From Streptomyces violaceoruber (GTDB taxonomy: Bacteria > Actinomycetota > Actinomycetes > Streptomycetales > Streptomycetaceae), in assembly GCA_000720805.1 (NCBI GenBank), contig JODI01000138.1, positions 1 to 13,681 of the forward strand: a DNA stretch of 13,681 bases. The letters run 5' to 3'. A model generated the notes under the pieces. The model was not told where the DNA came from and did no database searches. It saw only the letters and a program-made list of their open reading frames with translations. Both the position numbers and the translations under genes were made by a program. Positions 1 to 7,730 of the stretch are shown piece after piece. Position 1 is the stretch's first letter. Each line of letters opens with the position of its first letter.

Positions 1-45
1 GGTCCGGGGGGCGGGGCGGGTGGGGGTGTCGGAGCGCGTGGTCAT
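1..45 (-). CDS. Truncated start of a divergent gene, possibly an efflux transporter
   Basis: On the minus strand an ATG at 45-43 follows a good ribosome binding site (GGGAGGAG, reverse complement of about 52-59). The frame is open to the window edge and reads MTTRSDTPTRPAPRT. Only 15 codons are visible, so no domain can be identified. The short Ser/Thr/Pro-rich hydrophilic start resembles the N-terminal tail seen before the first membrane helix of many actinobacterial major facilitator exporters. The gene is divergent from a TetR-type repressor and shares a promoter region with paired operator-like repeats, an arrangement in which the neighbour is often a drug exporter or an oxidoreductase under TetR control. 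That it is a gene start is well supported by the ribosome binding site and context; the transporter identity is inference. Confidence 0.55.
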   Translation of the reverse strand, partial: MTTRSDTPTRPAPRT

Positions 46-65
46 CGGGTTCTCCTCCCACTAAA

Positions 66-85
66 AAGAAGGATCGTTCGTTTTA
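66..85. promoter_or_regulatory. Putative TetR operator, copy 1
   Basis: This 20-bp sequence, AAGAAGGATCGTTCGTTTTA, recurs at 124-143 with a single mismatch (T versus A at position 74/132). Its core GATCGTTC is an imperfect palindrome. It lies about 20-40 bp upstream of the leftward ATG at 45, where it would overlap that gene's promoter or early leader. Binding by the adjacent TetR-family protein is inferred from position and repetition. Confidence 0.6.
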
Positions 86-118
86 AATGTGTTACCACCG
101 TGCTGCGGCCGGTGCCGC

Positions 119-147
119 TTGTCAAGAAGGAACGTTCGTTTTAGCGT
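119..147 (+). promoter_or_regulatory. Putative promoter of the tetR gene, giving a leaderless mRNA
   Basis: A -35 TTGTCA (119-124) is followed after 17 bp by a -10-like TAGCGT (142-147, matching TAnnnT). A transcript would start about 7 bp further on, at or beside the ATG at 154. No Shine-Dalgarno sequence precedes that ATG, which fits leaderless translation. The -35 lies in TTGTCAA, which also reads as TTGACA on the other strand (125-120), but I see no good matching -10 for the leftward gene. Confidence 0.5.
124..143. promoter_or_regulatory. Putative TetR operator, copy 2
   Basis: Second copy of the 20-bp direct repeat, 58 bp from copy 1 start to start. Its core GAACGTTC (130-137) is a perfect 8-bp palindrome, as expected for a TetR dimer. 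It falls between the proposed -35 and -10 elements of the tetR promoter, so occupancy would block transcription of the repressor gene itself. Confidence 0.65.
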
Positions 148-153
148 GGCGCC

Positions 154-828
154 ATGGCACGCGTATCCCAGGCCCACCTCGACGCCCGCCGTCGGCAGAT
201 CCTCGACGCCGCCGCGCTCTGCTTCGCCCGCAACGGCTTCCATGCGACGTCGATGCAGGACGTGCTGAAGGAGGCCGACCTCTCGGCGGGCGCGGTGTAC
301 CGCTACTTCAGCGGCAAGGAGGAGCTCATCGCGGCGACCGTCGGCGAGGTGCTCGGGTCCGTCCGGGCGGCCTTCGAGGAGGCTGCCCTTCAGTACCCGC
401 CCCAACCGCCGGACCTCCTCGTCGGCGCGGTGCTGGGCCGGACGCTCGCCAGCAGGGCCTCGCTGACCATCGACGGCGAGCCGGCCTTCCCCCGGCTGGT
501 CGTCCAGGTGTGGTCGGAGACGGGGCGCAATCCGAAGCTGGCCGCCGTCCTGCGGGAGGGGTACGACGCGGTGGGCGTGGCCTGGGAACGGATCGTCGCG
601 GGCTACCAGGAAGCCGGGATGATGCGGGCGGACCTGCCCGCCGAGCACGTCGCCCGCACTATGATCGCCGCCGTGCTCGGATTCATCGCCCAGCTGTCGC
701 TGTTCGGGCCGCTCCCGGTCGAGGCCCTGCAGAACGGTCTGCGGGCGTTGATGAGCATGTCGGTCCCCGAGTCCGGGACCGGAACGGGTCACGACTCGGT
801 TAACGTGCTTGAAACCCGCTCCAACTAG
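154..828 (+). CDS. TetR/AcrR-family transcriptional repressor
   Basis: A 224-residue protein of normal TetR length. The N-terminal DNA-binding domain spans about residues 10-58: a first helix ([18 protein letters not shown]), then a helix-turn-helix ending in the recognition helix SAGAVYRYF (44-52) and the usual GKEELI. The rest is a variable, mostly helical ligand-binding and dimerisation domain, so the inducer cannot be told. The ATG at 154 is chosen because the conserved domain begins a few residues later and a promoter is positioned to start transcription there. The divergent partial gene and the two operator-like repeats upstream suggest that it represses both itself and that neighbour. 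It reads in the same direction as the urease genes, 89 bp upstream of ureA, but nothing visible links it to urease control beyond proximity. Its 3' end carries the GlnR-like half site. Confidence 0.93.
   Translation: MARVSQAHLDARRRQILDAAALCFARNGFHATSMQDVLKEADLSAGAVYRYFSGKEELIAATVGEVLGSVRAAFEEAALQYPPQPPDLLVGAVLGRTLASRASLTIDGEPAFPRLVVQVWSETGRNPKLAAVLREGYDAVGVAWERIVAGYQEAGMMRADLPAEHVARTMIAAVLGFIAQLSLFGPLPVEALQNGLRALMSMSVPESGTGTGHDSVNVLETRSN
800..815 (+). promoter_or_regulatory. GlnR-like half site upstream of ureA
   Basis: TTAAC (800-804), six bases, then GAAAC (811-815) matches half of the actinobacterial GlnR box (gTnAC-n6-GaAAC). GlnR is the nitrogen regulator of Streptomyces, and from memory ureA is among its reported targets in S. 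coelicolor. The second half site at the expected spacing (822-826 and 833-837) is poor. The site lies within the last codons of the tetR gene, about 100 bp before the ureA start. A weak promoter-like TTGAAA (809-814) with CGGGAT (833-838, 18-bp spacer) overlaps it. The motif match is seen; the function is inferred. Confidence 0.45.
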
Positions 829-917
829 CCTGCGGGATCCACGCCACCAGGGACTTTGCCCCGGGGCTGCGGCAACCGGGCCCCGCACGGTCCGGAGCGA
901 GGACTGTGAGGTGGGAC

Positions 918-1220
<303 letters not shown>

Positions 1221-1235
1221 CGGGGAGCAATCGAC

Positions 1236-1547
1236 GTGATTCCCGGAGAGTTCCTGTTCGCCGAGGACCCGATCGTCTACAACGAGGGCCGTGAGGTCAC
1301 CTCGCTCACCGTCCTCAACGCCGCCGACCGGCCCGTCCAGGTCGGTTCCCACTACCACTTCGCCGAGGCCAACCCCGGTCTGGACTTCGACCGCGCCGCC
1401 GCGCGCGGCAAGCGGCTCAACATCGCCGCCGGCACCGCCGTGCGCTTCGAGCCCGGGATCCCCGTCGACGTCGAACTCGTCCCGCTGGCCGGTGCCCGTG
1501 TGGTGCCCGGGCTGCGCGGAGAGACCGGAGGTGCCCTCGATGCCTGA
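1236..1547 (+). CDS. ureB: Urease subunit beta
   Basis: A 103-residue beta subunit of urease. It starts [20 protein letters not shown] and carries the conserved SHYHF motif (38-42), the NPGLDFDR segment and the [15 protein letters not shown] beta-strand region, all diagnostic of UreB. It packs against UreA and UreC in the trimer of heterotrimers. The start is the GTG at 1236, with GGGGAG (1222-1227) as ribosome binding site. Its stop overlaps the ureC start by 8 bp (ATGCCTGA, 1540-1547), so the two are translationally coupled. Length and motifs are normal for a separate bacterial UreB; it is not fused to UreA. Confidence 0.96.
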   Translation: MIPGEFLFAEDPIVYNEGREVTSLTVLNAADRPVQVGSHYHFAEANPGLDFDRAAARGKRLNIAAGTAVRFEPGIPVDVELVPLAGARVVPGLRGETGGALDA

Positions 1548-3261
1548 GATCTCGCGTGCCGCGTACGCCGACCTGTTCGGCCCGACGACCGGCGACCGCA
1601 TCCGGCTCGCCGACACCGATCTGCTGATCGAGATCGAGGAGGACCGCAGCGGCGGGCCCTCCCTGGCCGGTGACGAGGCCGTGTTCGGCGGGGGCAAGGT
1701 CATCCGCGAGTCCATGGGCCAGTCGCGTGCTACGCGCGCAGAAGGCACCCCCGACACCGTCATCACCGGTGTGGTGATCGTCGACCACTGGGGTGTCGTC
1801 AAGGCCGACGTCGGCATCCGCGACGGCCGGATCACCGGCATCGGGAAGGCGGGCAACCCCGACACCATGGACGGGGTGCACCCGGACCTGGTCATCGGTC
1901 CCGAGACCGAGGTCATCGCGGGCAACGGACGGATCCTGACCGCCGGCGCGATCGACGCGCATGTGCACTTCATCTGCCCGCAGATCGCCGACGAGGCGCT
2001 GTCGGCCGGCATCACCACGCTGGTCGGCGGCGGCACCGGGCCGGCCGAGGGTTCGAAGGCGACCACGGTCACACCGGGCCCCTGGCACCTGGCCCGGATG
2101 CTGGAGGCGATGGAGCAGTACCCGCTCAACATCGGCTTTCTCGGCAAGGGCAACACGGTCTCGCACGAGGCGATGCTGTCCCAGATCCGCGGCGGTGCCC
2201 TCGGCCTCAAGCTGCACGAGGACTGGGGCTCCACCCCGGCCGTCATCGACGCCTCGCTGACCGTCGCCGACCGGACCGGCATCCAGGTCGCCATCCACAC
2301 GGACACGCTGAACGAGGCGGGCTTCGTCGGCGACACGCTGGCCGCGATCGCGGGGCGGGGGATTCACGCGTACCACACCGAGGGCGCCGGCGGCGGGCAC
2401 GCGCCGGACATCATGACCGTGGTCTCCGAGCCGCACGTACTGCCGAGCTCGACCAACCCGACCCGGCCGTTCACCGTCAACACCGCCGAGGAACACCTCG
2501 ACATGCTGATGGTCTGCCACCACCTCAACCCGGCCGTCCCCGAGGACCTCGCCTTCGCCGAGTCCCGCATCCGGCCCTCCACGATCGGCGCGGAGGACAT
2601 CCTCCACGACCTGGGCGCGATCTCGATCATCTCCTCCGACGCGCAGGCCATGGGCCGGGTCGGCGAGGTCGTCATGCGGACCTGGCAGACCGCACATGTG
2701 ATGAAGCGGCGGCGGGGTGCGCTGCCCGGTGACGGGCGCGCGGACAACCATCGGGTACGTCGCTATGTCGCCAAGTACACGATCAACCCGGCACTCGCGC
2801 AGGGCCTGGCGCGGGAGATCGGCTCCGTGGAGTCCGGCAAGCTCGCCGACCTCGTGCTGTGGGAGCCGGCGTTCTTCGGCGTCAAGCCGCACCTGGTGAT
2901 CAAGGGCGGGCAGATCGCGTACGCGCAGATGGGCGACGCGAACGCGTCGATCCCGACCCCGCAGCCGATCCTGCCGCGTCCGATGTACGGGGCGATCGGG
3001 CGGGCACCCGCGTCGAACTCGTTCAACTTCGTGGCGCCGCTCGCCATCGAGGACGGGCTGCCGGAGCGCCTGCAGTTGGGGAAGCGCTTCGTCGCCATCG
3101 AGTCCACGCGGGGCGTGACCAAGGCGGACATGCGGGAGAACGACGCGCGGCCGACGGTGCGGGTCGATCCGGACAGCTTCGCCGTGCATATCGACGGGGA
3201 GCTCGTCGAGGCGACGCCGGCGGCTGAACTGCCGATGGCCCAGCGGTACTTCCTCTTCTGA
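1540..3261 (+). CDS. ureC: Urease subunit alpha (catalytic)
   Basis: A 573-residue catalytic subunit of the amidohydrolase superfamily. The nickel-centre residues are all visible: His141 and His143 in AHVHF, Lys224 in GLKLHEDWG (the lysine that becomes carbamylated and bridges the two nickels), His253 in AIHTDTLNE, His279 in [13 protein letters not shown], and Asp367 in SSDAQAMGR. The mobile flap carries Cys326-His327 in MVCHHLNP, the His being the general acid. Every one of these is shifted by exactly 7 from the Klebsiella numbering (134, 136, 217, 246, 272, 320, 360), so there is no insertion or loss across the active site and the enzyme should be functional. The ATG at 1540 gives the expected [19 protein letters not shown] start; a longer frame from 1291 would run through ureB and is rejected. 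The stop overlaps the ureF start (TGATG). Confidence 0.98.
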   Translation: MPEISRAAYADLFGPTTGDRIRLADTDLLIEIEEDRSGGPSLAGDEAVFGGGKVIRESMGQSRATRAEGTPDTVITGVVIVDHWGVVKADVGIRDGRITGIGKAGNPDTMDGVHPDLVIGPETEVIAGNGRILTAGAIDAHVHFICPQIADEALSAGITTLVGGGTGPAEGSKATTVTPGPWHLARMLEAMEQYPLNIGFLGKGNTVSHEAMLSQIRGGALGLKLHEDWGSTPAVIDASLTVADRTGIQVAIHTDTLNEAGFVGDTLAAIAGRGIHAYHTEGAGGGHAPDIMTVVSEPHVLPSSTNPTRPFTVNTAEEHLDMLMVCHHLNPAVPEDLAFAESRIRPSTIGAEDILHDLGAISIISSDAQAMGRVGEVVMRTWQTAHVMKRRRGALPGDGRADNHRVRRYVAKYTINPALAQGLAREIGSVESGKLADLVLWEPAFFGVKPHLVIKGGQIAYAQMGDANASIPTPQPILPRPMYGAIGRAPASNSFNFVAPLAIEDGLPERLQLGKRFVAIESTRGVTKADMRENDARPTVRVDPDSFAVHIDGELVEATPAAELPMAQRYFLF

Positions 3262-3935
3262 TGTCCAGGGCAGCGCTTCTCGTTCTGGCCGACGGCCGTT
3301 TTCCCGCCGGGGGGCACGCGCACTCCGGTGGGGCCGAGGCGGCCGTCAAGGCGGGGCGGATCACCGGGGCGGCGAGCCTGGAGGACTTCTGCCGGGGGCG
3401 GTTGCACACGGCGGGGCGGGTCGCCGCGGCGCTGGCCGCTGCCGCGGTGCTCGGCATGGATCCCGTGGAGTTGGACGTGGCCGCGGACGCCCGGACGCCG
3501 TCGCCGGCGTTGCGGGTTGCCGCGCGGAAACTGGGGCGGCAGTTGATGCGGGCCGCGCGGGTGACCTGGCCGTCGCCGGAACTCGACGCGCTGGCGCGGG
3601 AGTTTCCCAAGGGGGCGCATCAGCCGGTGGTGCTCGGGGTGGCGGCTCGGGCGGCGGGGCTGGGGGCTGTTGATGCGGCGTACTGCGCGGTGTACGAGAG
3701 TGTGAGCGGGTCGGCGTCGGCGTCGGTGCGGTTGCTGAGTCTGGATCCCTTGGACGCCACGGGGGTGTTGGCGCGGTTGGTGCCGGAGCTGGACCGGGTC
3801 GCGGATGCGGCGGTGGAGGCGGCGCGGGTGGCTGTCGACGAAGGGGTCGACGCGTTGCCTGCGGCTTCGGCGCCGCTGTTGGAGATTTCGGCTGAGGGGC
3901 ATGCGGCGTGGCCGGTACGACTGTTCGCGTCCTAG
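3261..3935 (+). CDS. ureF: Urease accessory protein UreF
   Basis: A 224-residue, mostly alpha-helical nickel-insertion chaperone. In the family UreF joins UreD and UreG on apo-urease and helps gate GTP-driven nickel delivery. Recognisable stretches are LLVLADGRFPAGGHAHSGG near the start, the central FPKGAHQPVVLG, the YESVSGSASASVRLLSLDP segment and the C-terminal ASAPLLEI. The ATG at 3261 shares one base with the ureC stop (TGATG), so translation is coupled to ureC. The gene is richer in GCG, GGG and TTG codons than ureA-ureC but remains clearly coding. In most related clusters ureG would follow at once; here 563 bp of repetitive DNA intervene. Confidence 0.95.
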   Translation: MSRAALLVLADGRFPAGGHAHSGGAEAAVKAGRITGAASLEDFCRGRLHTAGRVAAALAAAAVLGMDPVELDVAADARTPSPALRVAARKLGRQLMRAARVTWPSPELDALAREFPKGAHQPVVLGVAARAAGLGAVDAAYCAVYESVSGSASASVRLLSLDPLDATGVLARLVPELDRVADAAVEAARVAVDEGVDALPAASAPLLEISAEGHAAWPVRLFAS

Positions 3936-4141
3936 GGTTTGCTCGCCCCCGCCGCCCCTGCCCTTCCCATCCCCAGGGGCGCTGCCCCTTCGACCCCACC
4001 GGGGCTCCGCCCCGGACCCCGGCGGGGACTGCGTCCCCTGCACCCCTCCTGGGGCTCCGCCCCAGACCCCGATCGGCCTGAACGGCCTCGTCCTCAAACG
4101 CCGGACGGGCTGGTTGATGCGCGGCCCGGCTGAAAGGCACC
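3936..4141. repeat. GC-rich hairpin element of Streptomyces intergenic type
   Basis: This stretch after ureF has no credible gene. It contains four perfect hairpins with 3-base loops: 3976-3980 with 3984-3988, 3999-4005 with 4009-4015, 4024-4029 with 4033-4038, and 4049-4055 with 4059-4065. The two best read CCGGGGC-TCC-GCCCCGG and CTGGGGC-TCC-GCCCCAG. They are followed by CTCAAACGCCGGACGGGCTG (about 4093-4112). From memory, this combination is a dispersed sequence found between many Streptomyces genes. It may act as a transcription attenuator, mRNA stabiliser or simply a repetitive element. Its place inside an operon suggests a drop or processing point between ureF and ureG. Confidence 0.7.
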
Positions 4142-4469
4142 GCAGGCCACTGCAGACCCGCAACGCCCCGCAGATCCGCTAACTCCCCGAGACCCGTAAG
4201 GCATCGCAGACCGCGATGGCATCGCAGACCCGCTAAGGACCCGCAGACCCGTAAGACATCGCAAACCCCGCTGAGGCATCGCAGACCCGCAAGGCATCGC
4301 AGACCCGCTAAGGACCCGCAGACCCGAAAGGCATCGCAGACCCCGCTGAGGCATCGCAGACCCGCAAGGCATCGCAGACCCGCTAAGGACCCGCAGACCC
4401 GAAAGGCATCGCAGACCTCCGCTGAGGCACCGCAAACCCTCTAAGGCATCGCAGACCCAACGAGCACCC
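4142..4469. repeat. Tandem repeat array with 75-bp higher-order units
   Basis: About 17 tandem copies of an 18-20 bp unit, consensus GCAGACCCGCAAGGCATC with variants such as GCTAAGGACCC and CCGCTGAGGCATC. Four units of 20, 18, 19 and 18 bp form a 75-bp higher-order unit. Two complete copies (4261-4335 and 4336-4410) differ at one base (GCAAACC versus GCAGACC in the first subunit). Flanking copies are partial or diverged: 4206-4260 before, 4411-4469 after. There are no unique spacers and no clear palindrome. The array lies in the ureF-ureG gap and ends about 30 bp before the ureG start. Expansion by slippage or unequal exchange of the 75-bp unit explains the structure. No function can be read from it. 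Confidence 0.9.
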
Positions 4470-4498
4470 ACCGCCGGCAATCAAGAGGAGCCCCCCCC

Positions 4499-5176
4499 AT
4501 GCATCTCGACCACTCTCACCACGGCCCCGCCGCCGTAAGTGCCGACGCTCGGCGGCCCGACGGGGTTCGCCGGGCTTTGCGTATCGGGCTCGGGGGGCCC
4601 GTGGGGTCGGGGAAGACGGCTACCGTTGCCGCGCTCTGCCGGGCTCTGCGGGAGGAACTGGCCCTTGCTGTCGTGACCAATGACATCTACACCCGAGAGG
4701 ACGCCGAGTTTCTGCTCAGGGAGGCTGTGCTGCCGCCCGAGAGGATCACCGCCGTGGAGACGGGGGCGTGTCCGCACACCGCGATCCGGGATGACATCTC
4801 CGCCAATCTGGAGGCGGTGGAGGACCTGGAGGACGAGGTAGGGCCGTTGGATCTGATCCTGGTGGAGTCGGGCGGGGACAATCTCACCGCGACCTTCTCC
4901 AAGGGGCTGGTCGACGCGCAGATCTTCGTCATCGACGTGGCCGGCGGGGACGACATTCCGCGCAAGGGTGGGCCCGGGGTCACCACCGCCGACCTGCTCG
5001 TCGTCAACAAGACCGACCTCGCGCCGTATGTCGGTTCCGACCTGGGGCGGATGGCGGCGGACGCCAAGGCGCAGCGGGCCGAGCTGCCGGTCGTGTTCCA
5101 GTCGCTCAGGAGCGAGCCGGGTGTGAAGGACGTCGCCGACTGGGTGCGGGCGCAGCTCGCCGCGTGGACGGCATGA
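4499..5176 (+). CDS. ureG: Urease accessory GTPase UreG
   Basis: A 225-residue SIMIBI-class GTPase that binds nickel and delivers it to apo-urease with UreF and UreD. Visible motifs are the P-loop GGPVGSGKT (32-40), the nickel-binding Cys-Pro-His (91-93) in [19 protein letters not shown] (123-128) and the guanine-specificity motif NKTD (170-173). The N-terminus is short and His-rich (MHLDHSHHG, His at 2, 5, 7 and 8), a possible nickel-holding tail and relevant because no ureE is present. The ATG at 4499 follows AAGAGGAG (4483-4490) with a spacer of exactly eight C residues. The gene thus has its own strong ribosome binding site, as needed after the 563-bp gap from ureF. Its last four bases overlap the likely ureD start (ATGA). 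Confidence 0.97.
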   Translation: MHLDHSHHGPAAVSADARRPDGVRRALRIGLGGPVGSGKTATVAALCRALREELALAVVTNDIYTREDAEFLLREAVLPPERITAVETGACPHTAIRDDISANLEAVEDLEDEVGPLDLILVESGGDNLTATFSKGLVDAQIFVIDVAGGDDIPRKGGPGVTTADLLVVNKTDLAPYVGSDLGRMAADAKAQRAELPVVFQSLRSEPGVKDVADWVRAQLAAWTA

Positions 5177-5937
5177 CGTCGGGCACGACCGGAGTGCGGG
5201 CCACCGCGAGGATCGTCGCCCGGGACGACGGGCGGGGCGGTACGTCGCTGCCCGTCCTGGAGGGCGACGGGCCGCTGGCCCTGCGACGGACCCGGGGGAG
5301 CGGCGCCGAGGCGCGGGTGATGCTCGTCGGCGCGATGAGCGGGCCGCTCGGCGGTGACCACTTCACCGTGGAAGCCGGTGTCGAGAGCGGGGCCCGGTTG
5401 CGTGTCGGGTCCGCCGCCGCGACCATCGCGCTGCCGGGGCAGGCGAAGGGCGAGGCCTGGTACGACGTCCGGCTCACCGTCGCCGACGGCGGTGAACTGT
5501 GGTGGCTGCCCGAGCAGTTGATCTCCGTACGGGGGAGCGATCTGCACGTCACCTCCCGTGTCGACCTCGGTGCGACCGCCCGGCTCGTGCTGCGCGAGGA
5601 GCAGGTGCTGGGGCGGACCGGGGAGGAGCCCGGGCGGCTCGGCAGCCGGCTCGTCGTACGGGTCGCGGGACGGACCGTGCTCGACCAGGAGTTGGCCTGC
5701 GGTCCCGGGGCACCCGGCGGCTGGGACGGGCCCGCCGTCCTCGCGGGACATCGGGCCGTGGGCCAGATCGTCGTCGTACGGCCGGAGTTCGCGGACGCGC
5801 CGGTGACCGCGCGGGTGCTGGGGGAGGGGGCCGCGGTCGTCCCGCTCGCGGGTCCCGCCGCGCTGGTGACCGCCGTGGCGTCGGACGCGCTGCGGCTGCG
5901 GCGGGTGCTGGACGAGGCGCTGACGTCTGTCGGATAG
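5173..5937 (+). CDS. ureD: Urease accessory protein UreD (UreH family)
   Basis: A 254-residue UreD/UreH protein, a beta-rich scaffold that binds apo-urease and recruits UreF and UreG for nickel loading. Family signs are GPLALRRT near the start, [29 protein letters not shown] and the HVTSRVDL segment. UreD is the least conserved urease protein, and actinobacterial forms are short like this one, so identity rests on these segments plus its place at the end of the operon. I chose the ATG at 5173, which overlaps the ureG stop as ATGA; a GTG at 5164 in frame would add three residues. No clear terminator follows. The next gene starts 134 bp downstream. Confidence 0.92.
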   Translation: MTSGTTGVRATARIVARDDGRGGTSLPVLEGDGPLALRRTRGSGAEARVMLVGAMSGPLGGDHFTVEAGVESGARLRVGSAAATIALPGQAKGEAWYDVRLTVADGGELWWLPEQLISVRGSDLHVTSRVDLGATARLVLREEQVLGRTGEEPGRLGSRLVVRVAGRTVLDQELACGPGAPGGWDGPAVLAGHRAVGQIVVVRPEFADAPVTARVLGEGAAVVPLAGPAALVTAVASDALRLRRVLDEALTSVG

Positions 5938-6000
5938 ACGCAGGTGTCCGCAAAGCGAACGCCTGAGTCCGCTTATCGGATTGGCAAAGAAAGGCCGACC

Positions 6001-6018
6001 ACCCCTGTTCACAGGGGT
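6001..6018. promoter_or_regulatory. Inverted repeat upstream of the secreted peptidase gene
   Basis: ACCCCTG-TTCA-CAGGGGT is a perfect 7-bp inverted repeat with a 4-base spacer, about 54 bp before the TTG start at 6072. It may be an operator for the peptidase gene or a hairpin in its leader. A -35-like TTGGCA lies at 5981-5986, but I see no convincing -10 at the right distance. There is no T-rich tail, so it is unlikely to terminate the urease operon by itself. Confidence 0.4.
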
Positions 6019-6071
6019 CTCACAGCCGAGAGGATCCCCGTACACATCAACGACACACGGGGAGGGGTCCC

Positions 6072-7670
6072 TTGAGGGACAAGAGAGTGACGAGGCGCAC
6101 GGCAGCGTTCGGTTCCGCCGGAGTGCTCGTCACGGCGACACTGATAGCCGGCGCCGTGGCGCCCACGGCGAGCGCCAGCGCGGACACCCGTGTCGGCCAG
6201 GACCGCGAGGCCCGCGGTGCGGCGGTCGCCGCCGCCAAGGCCGCGAAGGCCGGCATCAAGTGGCAGGACTGCCCGGCCGACTGGGGCCTGGAGAAGCCGA
6301 TCCAGTGCGGCTATGTCACCGTGCCGCTCGACTACGCCAAGCCCAACGGCAAGCAGATCAAGATCGCCGTCGACCGCATCGGCAACACCGGTACCAAGAA
6401 GGAGCGCCAGGGCGCGCTCGTCTACAACCCCGGCGGTCCGGGCGGCTCCGGCATGCGCTTCCCGCGCCGGGTCACCACCAAGGCCCCGTTGTGGACCAAG
6501 ACGGCCACGGCGTACGACTTCGTGGGCTTCGACCCGCGCGGCGTGGGCCACTCCGCGCCCATCTCCTGCATCGACCCGCAGGAGTTCGTGAAGGCGCCCA
6601 AGATGGACCCGGTGCCGGACTCCGAGGCCGACAAGCGCGCCCAGCGCAAGCTCGCCCGTGAGTACGCCGAGGGCTGCTACGAGCGCAGCGGTGAGATGCT
6701 GCCGCACATGACCACGCCGAACACCGCGCGCGACCTGGACGTCATCCGCGCCGCGCTCGGCGAGAAGAAGCTCAACTACCTGGGTGTCTCCTACGGCACC
6801 TACCTCGGCGCGGTCTACGGCACGCTGTTCCCGGGCCATGTGCGCCGCATGATCGTCGACAGTGTCGTCAACCCGTCGCGGGACAAGATCTGGTACGAGG
6901 CCAACCTCGACCAGGACATCGCCTTCGAGGGCCGCTGGAAGGACTGGGAGAACTGGGTCGCCGCCAACGACGCCACCTTCCACCTCGGCGACACCCGGGC
7001 CGAAGTCCAGGCGAAGTGGCTCGAGTTGCGGGCCGCCGCGAAGAAGAGCCCGATCGGCGGAGTCGTCGGCCCGGCCGAACTGCTCGCCTTCTTCCAGGGC
7101 GCCCCGTACTACGACTCCTCGTGGGTGCCGGTCGCCACGGTGTTCAGCAAGTACTTCGCAGGCGACACCCAGGCGCTCGTCGACGCGGCCGCCCCCGACA
7201 TGTCGGACACCGCGGGCAACATCTCCTCGGAGAACGGCAACGCCGTGTACACGGCCGTCGAGTGCACCGACGCCAAGTGGCCGACCAGCTGGAAGAAGTG
7301 GGACCGGGACAACACCCGGCTGCACCAGAAGTACCCGTTCCTGACCTGGTCCAACGCCTGGATGAACCTGCCCTGCGCGACCTGGCCGGTCAAGCAGCAG
7401 ACCCCGGTGAACGTCAAGACCGGCAAGGGACTGCCGGGCGTGCTGATCGTGCAGTCCGAGCGCGACGCCGCCACTCCGTACCCGGGCGGCGTCGAACTGC
7501 ACAAGCGGTTCAAGGGCTCCCGCCTCATCACCGAGAAGGACGCGGGCTCCCACGGCGTGACCAACCTGGTCAACCCGTGCATCAACGAGCGGGTGGACAG
7601 CTACCTGCTCACCGGCAAGCTGGACCGCGCCGACGTCACGTGCGCGCCGCACGCGACGCCGAAGCCGTAA
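6072..7670 (+). CDS. Secreted alpha/beta hydrolase, tripeptidyl aminopeptidase type (S33)
   Basis: A 532-residue exported serine hydrolase that probably removes N-terminal tripeptides from extracellular peptides. An N-terminal export signal (RRTAAFGSAGVLV then a hydrophobic run to APTASASA) should be cleaved near residues 37-38. The twin Arg makes Tat export conceivable, though the motif is imperfect. The alpha/beta-hydrolase core has the oxyanion loop NPGGPGGSG (119-127), nucleophile Ser240 in GVSYG, acid Asp465 in SERDAATPYPGG and base His494 in GSHGV. The cap and C-terminal region match TAP-like proteins. The start is a TTG at 6072, chosen for its strong upstream GGAGGGG (6061-6067); a GTG at 6087 has no comparable site. 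From memory, S. coelicolor also has the tap peptidase gene beside its urease genes, which supports this identity. A strong terminator follows. The exact specificity is inferred. Confidence 0.9.
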   Translation: MRDKRVTRRTAAFGSAGVLVTATLIAGAVAPTASASADTRVGQDREARGAAVAAAKAAKAGIKWQDCPADWGLEKPIQCGYVTVPLDYAKPNGKQIKIAVDRIGNTGTKKERQGALVYNPGGPGGSGMRFPRRVTTKAPLWTKTATAYDFVGFDPRGVGHSAPISCIDPQEFVKAPKMDPVPDSEADKRAQRKLAREYAEGCYERSGEMLPHMTTPNTARDLDVIRAALGEKKLNYLGVSYGTYLGAVYGTLFPGHVRRMIVDSVVNPSRDKIWYEANLDQDIAFEGRWKDWENWVAANDATFHLGDTRAEVQAKWLELRAAAKKSPIGGVVGPAELLAFFQGAPYYDSSWVPVATVFSKYFAGDTQALVDAAAPDMSDTAGNISSENGNAVYTAVECTDAKWPTSWKKWDRDNTRLHQKYPFLTWSNAWMNLPCATWPVKQQTPVNVKTGKGLPGVLIVQSERDAATPYPGGVELHKRFKGSRLITEKDAGSHGVTNLVNPCINERVDSYLLTGKLDRADVTCAPHATPKP

Positions 7671-7683
7671 GTCCGACCGAGTG

Positions 7684-7718
7684 AAGGGGGGCGGCCGTCG
7701 GCGACGGCCGCCCCCCTT
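7684..7718. terminator. Strong bidirectional hairpin terminator
   Basis: A perfect 16-bp stem (7684-7699 with 7703-7718) has a 3-base GGC loop. The stem is almost wholly GC, with AA at one foot and TT at the other. It lies 14 bp after the peptidase stop and 12 bp after the stop of the leftward epimerase gene. It should therefore end transcription from both convergent genes. Confidence 0.9.
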
Positions 7719-7730
7719 TCAGTGTCGAGT

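Noticed and set aside
906..917. An upstream GTG start that would add four residues (MRWD) to UreA.
   Set aside because: UreA proteins start at MQLTPHE, and the GAGGTG just before the GTG at 918 serves that start.
4142..4469. CRISPR-like array between ureF and ureG.
   Set aside because: The repeats abut directly with no unique spacers, the unit is too short and varies in length, and no cas genes are present.
4094..4480. A minus-strand open frame of 128 codons coding a repetitive protein (units such as GLRCLSGLRVLSGSAMP).
   Set aside because: It is an in-frame reading of the 75-bp tandem repeat, whose length is a multiple of three, so the frame stays open without selection. It has no ribosome binding site, lies against the operon and resembles no known protein.
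5947..5980. Imperfect inverted repeat after ureD as a urease operon terminator.
   Set aside because: The 10-bp arms have two central mismatches and a 14-base loop, and no T-rich tract follows, so it is too weak to call.
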